A stretch of DNA of 6,182 nt, taken from NCBI GenBank assembly GCA_037445245.1, contig JBBIKU010000142.1, forward strand, positions 1-6,182. The letters run 5' to 3'. Below are positions 1 to 5,754 of this stretch, piece after piece. The position numbers were made by a program, and so were the translations under genes. Each line of letters begins with the position of its first letter. Within the stretch, counting starts at the first letter, position 1. The stretch comes from JBBIKU01 sp037445245 (GTDB lineage: Bacteria > Chloroflexota > Anaerolineae > Anaerolineales > Anaerolineaceae). Under the pieces are notes generated by a model that had not been told where the DNA came from, searched no databases, and saw only the letters and a list, made by a program, of their open reading frames with translations.

Positions 1-129
1 AGATGGTGGCGCAATACGCCCCCCGGATTACCCCCCGCCTGTTCCCGCTCTGATCTCCTGTCAGTCCTGCCTTTACCTGGTTTCAACTTTTATGCCGGGT
101 TAGTTTTCGTTGGCGTTGCATTTCTTTTC
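1..129. other. 3' flank of elp3 with no supported gene
   Basis: The first 129 bases contain C-runs and short weak repeats such as GGCG-CAATA-CGCC (8-20). No convincing terminator for elp3 is visible: there is no stem followed by a T-tract in the minus-strand direction. Two plus-strand frames are open from the left edge, one ending at 53 and one at 153, but neither has enough sequence to support a gene. Confidence 0.5.
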
Positions 130-1794
130 TCATATCCCTTGGTCTGGGCGTAAGTCCATTGTCATATACAGGCGTCCGCGCCGAAAGCCGCGTTCCTCGT
201 AGTAGCGGCGGGTGCCCACCGCCGCGATCACCGCCAGTTTCTGGTATCCTCGCCCGCGCGCCAGATCGGTTGCCTTTTCCAGCAGCGACGTTCCCAGTCC
301 GACGTGCTGAGCGGCGCCGCGCTGCTCGCCGCCCAGCGGCAGTGACTGTCCGTAGACGTGTACCTCGCGGATCAGTGCTGCTCCCTTCAGTTCGGCGAAG
401 CCCGCCGCTTGCATTTCGTCTTGCAGCATTTTGGCTTGTTCGCCCTCCCGCTGCGGCAGCGCCAAGCGCAGGTAACCCGCAATGCGGTCTTCGGGCGTGA
501 CGTAGGACAAAAAATGCTCCTCGGCGAACGCCGGCGTATAAACCCTATCCTCGAATCGCAAACGGGCGGGGTTGACTGTACTGCTGCGCACTTCCCGGCA
601 GCGGATGCAGCGGCAGGCATTGCCGCGCCGTTTCATTTCCGCCAGGATGTCCTGGCGCAGGCTGGTGCGTTTGTTGCCCGCCACCACATGAGTGGAAGGG
701 ATGTCGCGAATGACGCGGTTCACCCGGCAGTATTCAGGGATGGTTGCTTTGATGTCGGCGATCAAATCGATCAACGTTTCGGTCGGGTAGGGGGTGTACT
801 CGCCGCGCTGCCAGTGCTCGTAGAGAGTAGTGCCTTGCAGCAATTGGGTGGGATAGATTTTGATCTCGTCCGGGCAGATACCCCAGCCGGAGTCTGCTTC
901 CATCCACAATCGGGCGAAATCCTGGCGGTCGCTCTGCGGCGTGGCGCCCAGCAGATTCGGCATCCAGTGCACCACGATCTTGAAGCCGGCGGAGCGCAGC
1001 CGCGCCACCGCCCGTCGGGTTTCGGCGACGGTGTGCCGGCGCCGATTGCGCGCCAGTAATTCGTCGTTCAGACTCTGAACGCCAATTTGCAACTTGGTGA
1101 CGCCCAGGCGCCGCAGCCACGCCAGCTCGGCGGGGGTGATGTCGTCGGGACGGGTTTCGACCACCAAGCCAACGTTGCGGTGCGCCGCGGTTTCATTGCG
1201 GGCGTGCGCCTCTTCCAGCGTGGCGGAGGTACATCCGTTCATGGCATCGAAGCAACTTAGCATGAAGGCTTCCTGGTAATGGCGCGGGTAAGCGCTCCAG
1301 GTGCCGCCCAGCACCAGCAATTCGATCTTGTCGGTGGGGTGTCCTACTGCATGGTACGATTCCAGTCGCGAACGCACTTGCCGGTAGGGATCAAAATCGT
1401 TCTGGAAGGCGCGCGCCGCACCCGGCTCGTCGGGTAGGTAACTCTTGGGCATGCGCACGTCGTCGGGGCAGAAGATGCACTTCCCCGGGCAGGGATAAGG
1501 CTTGGTGAGCACGGTCACGGTTGTGACCCCCGAAAGGGTGCGTACCGGCTTCATGCGAATGCGTGCCAGCAAATTGGCGTCCGGCTGCATTTCGCCACTT
1601 TCCACCATCTGGCGATAGACGGTAACCAGGGCGTGCTTAGCGAGATGTCCGCCACCTGGCAGCGGGTTGCGGCGGATGGCGCGCATCACGTCCACCCCCT
1701 GGCGCACTTCCTCCAGGACGCGCCGCGCCAGCGCCAGTTTTTGTGGCGTATAGCGTCTTGCAGCCAGCCATCGTTCGATATCGTAAGTCATCAT
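130..1794 (-). CDS. elp3: Elp3: radical SAM/GNAT tRNA wobble-uridine (U34) carboxymethyl-modifying enzyme
   Basis: Elp3 uses acetyl-CoA and a SAM-derived radical to build the cm5 side chain on U34 of tRNA in the cytoplasm; single-protein archaeal and bacterial forms are known. From the ATG at 1794 it has 554 residues, normal full length. An N-terminal tRNA-binding region contains RRNPLPGGGHLAKH (about 41-54). The radical SAM core has CX3CX2C in PCPGKCIFCP (Cys102, 106, 109), followed by LVLGGTWSAYP, VVETRPD, KLQIGVQS and IKIYPTQLLQGT. A CRCIRC cluster (Cys394, 396, 399) is the likely zinc site. The C-terminal GNAT domain has the acetyl-CoA loop QHVGLGT (496-502) and GTRRYYEERGF with tandem Tyr531/532. 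Nothing essential is missing. The start is uncertain: an in-frame TTG at 1809 and an ATG at 1791 are alternatives, and none has a clear Shine-Dalgarno. It diverges from a Trm9-like methyltransferase. The family call is secure; the exact modification made is inferred. Confidence 0.95.
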   Translation of the reverse strand: MMTYDIERWLAARRYTPQKLALARRVLEEVRQGVDVMRAIRRNPLPGGGHLAKHALVTVYRQMVESGEMQPDANLLARIRMKPVRTLSGVTTVTVLTKPYPCPGKCIFCPDDVRMPKSYLPDEPGAARAFQNDFDPYRQVRSRLESYHAVGHPTDKIELLVLGGTWSAYPRHYQEAFMLSCFDAMNGCTSATLEEAHARNETAAHRNVGLVVETRPDDITPAELAWLRRLGVTKLQIGVQSLNDELLARNRRRHTVAETRRAVARLRSAGFKIVVHWMPNLLGATPQSDRQDFARLWMEADSGWGICPDEIKIYPTQLLQGTTLYEHWQRGEYTPYPTETLIDLIADIKATIPEYCRVNRVIRDIPSTHVVAGNKRTSLRQDILAEMKRRGNACRCIRCREVRSSTVNPARLRFEDRVYTPAFAEEHFLSYVTPEDRIAGYLRLALPQREGEQAKMLQDEMQAAGFAELKGAALIREVHVYGQSLPLGGEQRGAAQHVGLGTSLLEKATDLARGRGYQKLAVIAAVGTRRYYEERGFRRGRLYMTMDLRPDQGI

Positions 1795-1847
1795 TTTCAG
1801 TGCGACCAATCATTCACAAACCGCACCGAGCGGCACAGGGGATGATC

Positions 1848-1853
1848 TATAAT
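1848..1853 (+). promoter_or_regulatory. Possible -10 box (TATAAT) overlapping the upstream methyltransferase start codon
   Basis: A perfect TATAAT lies in the short gap between the divergent elp3 and methyltransferase genes and overlaps the ATG at 1852. If used, transcription would begin near 1860, leaving the ATG at 1864 as the start of an almost leaderless mRNA. No good -35 lies 16-19 bp upstream (the region reads GCACCGAGC). The match could be chance, or another promoter could serve the AGGGG-preceded start at 1852. Confidence 0.35.
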
Positions 1854-2622
1854 GGGTGCATCCATGAAACCAGATACCGTCCGGACGTTGTTGGAACTCA
1901 ATCGCGAATTCTACCAGAAATTTGCCCCCGCTTTTGCTGCCACCCGTCGGCGCATCCAACCCGGCGTGCGGAAAATCCTTGCCGGCTTGCCGCACGGCAA
2001 ACGCTGGCTCGACCTGGGTTGCGGTAGCGGAGCGGTGGCGAAGGCGTTCTGCGACAGCCCTGCTTCGCAGGGCGCGCTTTACATCGGCTTGGATTTCAGC
2101 ACTGATCTGTTGGCTGAAGCCCGCCGCGCCCTTGAAAGGCTTGACTGTCAGCATTGTACCATCGACTTCAGGGTGGTTGACCTTGCCGCCGCGGATTGGG
2201 CGCAGGCATTCCCCGCCGGCAGCTTCGACGGCATTTTTGCCTTTGCGGTTTTGCATCACCTGCCGGGGGAAGCGCTACGCCGCGAGGTGCTGTGCCGGGT
2301 GCATTCCCTGCTGCGTCCGCAGGCAAAGCTGATCTTTTCGGTGTGGCAATTGCAGCACAGCCGGCGCTTGCTCTCGCGCCGCCTTCCCTGGCAGACCATT
2401 GGCATACACGACTGCGATGTCGATGCGGGAGATACCCTGATCGACTGGCGCTTCTCCCTGCCGTGCCAGGCGGGTGAAACCGGGTTGCGTTACGTGCACC
2501 TCTTCAACCGGCAGGAATTAGCTGACCTGGCACTGCGAAACGGATTCGAGATCGTGCAAACCTTTGAATCGGACGGCGAGGGCGGAAGGTTGGGACTTTA
2601 TCAGATCTGGCGCGCTATTTAG
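1852..2622 (+). CDS. Class I SAM-dependent methyltransferase, Trm9/ALKBH8-like (probable tRNA cm5U34 methyltransferase)
   Basis: The protein has 256 residues, or 252 from the in-frame ATG at 1864. The class I methyltransferase fold is plain: motif I LDLGCGSG (53-60), the ribose-binding acid Asp81 in GLDFS, Asp110 after strand 3, motif IV FDGIFAFAVLHHLP (125-138), then LLRPQAKLIFSVW. Four further features recall Trm9/ALKBH8 rather than a generic methyltransferase. They are an N-terminal NREFYQKFAPAFAATR resembling the Trm9 Y..IA.HFS.TR segment; SVWQLQ in place of its YVWA.EQ; DTLIDW (194-199) like DVLVPW; and LRYVHLFNRQEL (212-223) like RYYHLFREGEL, ending in a short C-terminal strand. Trm9 with Trm112 esterifies cm5U34 to mcm5U34. 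The neighbour is Elp3, which makes cm5U, supporting this role. AGGGG (1837-1841) lies 10 nt before the 1852 ATG. A generic small-molecule or other tRNA methyltransferase remains possible. The methyltransferase fold is certain; the substrate is inferred. Confidence 0.85.
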   Translation: MGASMKPDTVRTLLELNREFYQKFAPAFAATRRRIQPGVRKILAGLPHGKRWLDLGCGSGAVAKAFCDSPASQGALYIGLDFSTDLLAEARRALERLDCQHCTIDFRVVDLAAADWAQAFPAGSFDGIFAFAVLHHLPGEALRREVLCRVHSLLRPQAKLIFSVWQLQHSRRLLSRRLPWQTIGIHDCDVDAGDTLIDWRFSLPCQAGETGLRYVHLFNRQELADLALRNGFEIVQTFESDGEGGRLGLYQIWRAI

Positions 2623-2629
2623 CTCCTCA

Positions 2630-2652
2630 CGGCTGGGAACCAAACCCAGCCG
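2630..2652 (+). promoter_or_regulatory. Intergenic hairpin between methyltransferase and serpin
   Basis: CGGCTGGG (2630-2637) and CCCAGCCG (2645-2652) form a perfect 8-bp GC-rich stem with a 7-nt loop. It begins 7 nt after the methyltransferase stop and ends 31 nt before the serpin ATG. No T-tract follows, so it is not a canonical intrinsic terminator. It may stabilise or process the transcript, or partly attenuate read-through. It lies clear of the serpin ribosome-binding site. Confidence 0.5.
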
Positions 2653-2670
2653 CCCGACGTCTTATGGGAG

Positions 2671-2677
2671 AAGGAGG
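2671..2677 (+). promoter_or_regulatory. Strong Shine-Dalgarno that fixes the serpin start
   Basis: AAGGAGG lies 6 nt before the ATG at 2684. That ATG also opens a lipoprotein signal peptide. This rules out the longer in-frame opening at 2564, which would run through the end of the methyltransferase gene and the hairpin. Confidence 0.85.
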
Positions 2678-2683
2678 AATGCC

Positions 2684-3994
2684 ATGACCCAATTGATTCA
2701 TGTAACGCTGACCATCATCCTGGTCGCTCTGACTGCCTGCAGCGCGCCGCCGGCACAACCCCAAGCGGAGGACGAAGCCATGCAGCTTGTCCAATCCAGC
2801 AAGCCTCGCCAGAGCGCCCCGCCGGTGGCGGAGGCTGATCTGAGTGCCCTGGTAGAGGGTAATTCGACCTTTGCGGTCGATCTATACCAGACGCTGCGCG
2901 GCGAAGAAGGCAACCTCTTCTTCTCGCCTTACAGTATCTCAATTGCGCTGGCGATGACCTACGCCGGCGCCCGCAACCAGACCGAAGTTCAAATGGCTGA
3001 AGCGCTTCACTATACCCTGCCGCAAGAGCGGCTTCACCCCACTTTCAACGCCCTCGATCAGGAACTGGCGCGACGCGCCGAAGTGCCCAGCGGCGATGAG
3101 GAGCAAACGCAGCAAGGATTCCGCCTCAATATCGCCAATTCGATCTGGGGGCAGGACGGTTACCAATTCTTGACCGAATTCCTGGACGTGTTGGCGGAGA
3201 ATTACGGTGCCGGTTTGCGCCTGCTGGACTTCGAGGGTAACCCGGAGGGATCGCGTGAGACCATCAATGATTGGGTCGCTAATGAGACCGAGCAAAAGAT
3301 CAAAGATTTACTGCAACCGGGTACGATCAAACCGGAGACCCGCCTAGTACTGGCGAACGCCATTTACTTCAATGCCCCCTGGCAGCGCCCCTTCGAGCCA
3401 TCCGAAACCAGTGATCAGGAATTTTTCCTGCTCGACGGCTCGACCGTTACCGTTCCCATGATGCGGCAGAGCGAGAATTTCGGCTACGCTGCCGGCGACG
3501 GCTATCAAGCGCTCGAGCTGGCATACCTCGGTGGCGAAACGGCGATACTGATCCTGCTTCCGGACGAGGGTAACTTCGATGCCTTTGAACAAAGCCTGAC
3601 TGCCGAACGTCTGGCACAGATCACCGCTGCTATGGGTTATCAAAAGCTTGACCTGACCCTGCCCAAATTCACCTTTGAATCAGAGTTCTCGCTGGTGGAG
3701 GCATTGATCGCTTTGGGTATGCCCGATGCCTTCTCGATGACTGCCGCCGATTTTTCCGGTATGGATGGCGGACGTAACCTTTTCATCAGTGATGTGGCGC
3801 ATAAAGCGTTTGTGGATGTGAATGAAGAGGGCACCGAAGCCGCTGCTGCCACCGCCGTGATCATGCAACTAACCTCAGCCTTTCCCACCGAGCCGCAGGT
3901 GGTGCGCGTCGACCGACCCTTTATCTTTCTCATCCGTGACCGCATAACCGGCTCGATTCTCTTTTTGGGGCGGGTAACCAATCCGGAAAGTTGA
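2684..3994 (+). CDS. Serpin-family serine protease inhibitor, predicted lipoprotein
   Basis: The protein has 436 residues. The first 19 form a hydrophobic signal peptide ending in the lipobox LTAC (Cys19), although the n-region has no Lys or Arg. Residues 20-58 are a Pro/Gln/Glu/Ala-rich linker, so the serpin domain probably sits outside the membrane on a lipid anchor. The complete fold follows: NLFFSPYSISIALAMTYAGA (77-96), NDWVANETEQKIKDLL (195-210), LVLANAIYFNAPW (221-233), LPKF (326-329), HKAFVDVNEEGTEAAAAT (373-390) and the C-terminal signature VRVDRPFIFLI. The hinge GTEAAAAT has the small residues needed for loop insertion, so it is probably inhibitory. Counting from Glu381 as P17 puts P1-P1' at Thr397-Ser398. 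The stretch from P1' to the RPF strand is about four residues longer than in alpha-1-antitrypsin, so P1 could shift. Target protease is unknown. It follows the methyltransferase by 61 nt and ends before a strong hairpin terminator. Confidence 0.95.
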   Translation: MTQLIHVTLTIILVALTACSAPPAQPQAEDEAMQLVQSSKPRQSAPPVAEADLSALVEGNSTFAVDLYQTLRGEEGNLFFSPYSISIALAMTYAGARNQTEVQMAEALHYTLPQERLHPTFNALDQELARRAEVPSGDEEQTQQGFRLNIANSIWGQDGYQFLTEFLDVLAENYGAGLRLLDFEGNPEGSRETINDWVANETEQKIKDLLQPGTIKPETRLVLANAIYFNAPWQRPFEPSETSDQEFFLLDGSTVTVPMMRQSENFGYAAGDGYQALELAYLGGETAILILLPDEGNFDAFEQSLTAERLAQITAAMGYQKLDLTLPKFTFESEFSLVEALIALGMPDAFSMTAADFSGMDGGRNLFISDVAHKAFVDVNEEGTEAAAATAVIMQLTSAFPTEPQVVRVDRPFIFLIRDRITGSILFLGRVTNPES

Positions 3995-4052
3995 AGCCAG
4001 CGGTGAGACGGTAACACCCTGCTGCTCCGGTTGCGGCCGCGAATCGTGTAAC

Positions 4053-4092
4053 GAAATACCCTCGGTTCATTCCCCTGTACCGAGGGTATTTC
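4053..4092 (+). terminator. Long perfect hairpin terminator after the serpin gene
   Basis: GAAATACCCTCGGT (4053-4066) pairs perfectly with ACCGAGGGTATTTC (4079-4092): 14 bp with a 12-nt loop, 58 nt after the serpin stop. The 3' arm ends in TATTTC and the 5' arm begins GAAATA, so it resembles an intrinsic terminator with a short U-tract. It separates the serpin unit from the promoter of the downstream ATPase. Confidence 0.75.
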
Positions 4093-4110
4093 ACGCCTGC
4101 ACACCCCCAT

Positions 4111-4126
4111 GCTGCATCTGTGCAGC
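4111..4126. repeat. Small inverted repeat upstream of the ATPase promoter
   Basis: GCTGCA (4111-4116) and TGCAGC (4121-4126) form a 6-bp perfect inverted repeat around TCTG, ending 11 bp before the predicted -35 box. It could be a regulator site or a chance match; no function can be assigned from sequence. Confidence 0.35.
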
Positions 4127-4137
4127 GATGTTGGTTA

Positions 4138-4167
4138 TTGCATGTTAATCATAACTTATGCTATGAT
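4138..4167 (+). promoter_or_regulatory. Extended -10 promoter for the HTH-ATPase operon, overlapped by inverted repeats
   Basis: A -35-like TTGCAT (4138-4143) is 18 bp from TATGAT (4162-4167), which is preceded by TGC (4159-4161), an extended -10 element. The predicted start is near 4174, giving a leader of about 66 nt. The element sits in a locally AT-rich stretch. Two palindromes overlap it: ATCATA (4148-4153) with TATGAT (4162-4167), and CATAA-C-TTATG (4150-4160). A weaker ACTC/GAGT repeat (4184-4195) lies just downstream of the predicted start. Their position suits repressor binding, and the first gene encodes an HTH, so autoregulation is plausible but unproven. Confidence 0.65.
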
Positions 4168-4228
4168 AATATAACCGCTAAGTACTCCAAAGAGTTTGTA
4201 GTGTTGCTCCGAATTTGCTCATTAATTC

Positions 4229-4236
4229 AGGGAGAG
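4229..4236 (+). promoter_or_regulatory. Ribosome-binding site for the HTH-ATPase
   Basis: AGGGAGAG contains GGGAG (4230-4234), 6 nt before the ATG at 4241. This supports that start over the ATGs further upstream in another frame. Confidence 0.7.
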
Positions 4237-4240
4237 TTGC

Positions 4241-5437
4241 ATGCTGAAATCGGGGCAGAGGTTTTCTCTATCTCTACGAAAAGCGATCGATGTGATTGCT
4301 TTTCGCGAAACTAAGAACCGGCAGAGCATTCACGACGAGCTGGGCTACGCGCTGGGCAGACACGGCGGCAGCGCCATCGCCTATTGGATTTATCGCCAGC
4401 GGGTGCCGGCGCGCCTCAATGATGTTGAAGAGCTGGCGCGCCTCCTGGCTCATCGTAATGGCTGGCAGGAGCGCGATGAACTGCGGGTATTCCTCGAAAG
4501 TGCAGCCTACCCTGATGTCGAAGCGCTCAGCAATCAGATCTTTCCTGTTGGCGACCCTCTTTCATTCACCACGGCCAAACTCTCCGATCCAGGCGTCTAT
4601 TCACATTCCCCCTTCATTGCCGGACCACCGATCATAAATCCGCGCCATTTCTTCGGGCGCACTCGCGAACTCACCCGTATCTTCAACGCCCTCAGCGGCA
4701 TCACCTTGCAACACGTGGCGCTCTCCGGTGTCCAGCGCAGCGGGAAAACCTCTCTCTTGCACTACATCCGCAACATTACCTGTACCTCGCCCGCTCTGCT
4801 GCGTCCAGGACAATTCTGCAACTGGCTGCCGCACCCGCAAAACTATCGCTGGGTTTTTGTGGACTTTCAGGATCCGCGCGTTTCTACCCGGGAAGGGCTG
4901 TTGCGTTTCATTCTATCCAGTCTGAAGTACCCCCTTCCCAACCCCTGTACGCTGACCCGCTTTATCGATACCATGTGCGCTAATCTCCAAAACCCCACCG
5001 TCATTCTGATGGAAGAGGTGCAAGCGGCCCTGGCGTCTCCCGAATTCGATCAGGAATTCTGGTGGGGGTTTCGATCACTGGCGACCAACCTGACCGGTGG
5101 CAGGTTGGGTTTTGTATTGGTTTCTCAAAAACCGCCTTCAGAATTGGTGATGGCGGACGGCAACCCATCTCCCTTCTTCAATATCTTTGGACAGGTGCTC
5201 AAATTGGCTGCCTTCACCGAAGATGAAGCCAGGCAACTCATCGCCAGTTCACCTTTGCCTTTTCCCGATGACGATGTGGAATGGATCATCGTCGCCAGCG
5301 GTTGCTGGCCATCCTTGCTTCAAATTCTTTGCCAAACCTGTCTGACAGCCATCGAGGAGGGGCACGAAGACGACTCCTGGCGCGCTGAAGGACTGCGCAA
5401 CATCGCGCCTTACCGCCATTTGTTGCAGGCGAAATGA
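4241..5437 (+). CDS. XRE-like HTH fused to a P-loop (AAA/STAND-type) ATPase
   Basis: The protein has 398 residues. The N-terminus (about 12-90) resembles an XRE-type helix-turn-helix: SAIAYWIYRQRVPARLNDV (44-62) is in the position of the recognition-helix segment, followed by EELARLL and a helical tail ending AAYP. A linker leads to an ATPase opening with FFGRTREL (137-144). Walker A is GVQRSGKT (163-170). The Walker B strand TVILMEE (253-259) has Glu258 where Asp is usual, with Glu259 in the catalytic Glu position. A sensor-1-like strand is FVLVSQ (291-296). FFNIFG (312-317) and DEARQLIASSP (328-338) follow, then a lid or small winged-helix-like segment. There is no signal peptide or membrane segment, so it is cytoplasmic. 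Similar ATPases are familiar from Chloroflexota and Cyanobacteria, usually of unknown role. Its stop overlaps the next start as ATGA, indicating coupling with a membrane protein. Regulator or conflict-type STAND switch are both possible. Confidence 0.85.
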   Translation: MLKSGQRFSLSLRKAIDVIAFRETKNRQSIHDELGYALGRHGGSAIAYWIYRQRVPARLNDVEELARLLAHRNGWQERDELRVFLESAAYPDVEALSNQIFPVGDPLSFTTAKLSDPGVYSHSPFIAGPPIINPRHFFGRTRELTRIFNALSGITLQHVALSGVQRSGKTSLLHYIRNITCTSPALLRPGQFCNWLPHPQNYRWVFVDFQDPRVSTREGLLRFILSSLKYPLPNPCTLTRFIDTMCANLQNPTVILMEEVQAALASPEFDQEFWWGFRSLATNLTGGRLGFVLVSQKPPSELVMADGNPSPFFNIFGQVLKLAAFTEDEARQLIASSPLPFPDDDVEWIIVASGCWPSLLQILCQTCLTAIEEGHEDDSWRAEGLRNIAPYRHLLQAK

Positions 5438-5754
5438 ATCAACCTTACTATACCGATTCGCCCCCTCTACATACCAGTTTGCTTTTCGGCAGTGTTCAAT
5501 TGCTGTTTTGGCTTCTTTTCCACCCCTCTGCCTGGAAGAATGAGATCAAGTGTCTGAGTCAAACGGACGACCATAATCTGTCGTTGTTGAAACCATCCCG
5601 TGCCCAGTGGCAAAATGGCGAGCTGAGGCGCATATTGCTGCGCGTGCACTTGTTCCTACCCCTTGTGCCCAGTTTTGCAGTTGCAATGGTGAACATCCTG
5701 CTGGGCGTGAGGTTTCCCACCCCCTTCAATCGTTTAATCATCAGTGTGCTGTAA
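5434..5754 (+). CDS. Surviving N-terminal reading frame of the broken membrane protein
   Basis: This is the only stretch of the disrupted gene with a proper start, 106 codons from the coupled ATG to the TAA. If expressed it would yield a short protein with two predicted membrane segments separated by a polar loop (about 29-68, containing SAWKNEIKCLSQTDDHN). The phrase LLFWLLFHPSAWKN recalls hypothetical membrane proteins encoded next to similar ATPases in Chloroflexota, a recollection that has not been searched. Because the coding sense continues after the stop, I read it as a truncated product and not a native small gene. Confidence 0.55.
   Translation: MNQPYYTDSPPLHTSLLFGSVQLLFWLLFHPSAWKNEIKCLSQTDDHNLSLLKPSRAQWQNGELRRILLRVHLFLPLVPSFAVAMVNILLGVRFPTPFNRLIISVL

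Noticed and set aside
3..53. A second short plus-strand frame (MVAQYAPRITPRLFPL) that looks like a protein C-terminus
   Set aside because: Too short, in competition with another open frame over the same bases, and without an upstream context to confirm it.
1..153. A plus-strand frame open from the left edge, ending at 151-153, with a hydrophobic tail (YAGLVFVGVAFLFSYPLVW)
   Set aside because: Only 50 codons, no start in view, Pro-rich beginning, and it overlaps the end of elp3. It might be the tail of a membrane-protein gene, but the window does not support the call.
358..1059. A 233-codon plus-strand open frame inside elp3
   Set aside because: It is antisense to a well-conserved gene, has a composition typical of a shadow frame and no recognisable motif.
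2564..2683. A 40-codon N-terminal extension of the serpin frame
   Set aside because: It overlaps the methyltransferase end and the hairpin, while the ATG at 2684 has a strong ribosome-binding site and begins a lipoprotein signal peptide.
4033..4040. GCGGCCGC palindrome after the serpin gene
   Set aside because: An isolated 8-bp GC palindrome in GC-rich DNA is unremarkable and is not linked to any other signal.
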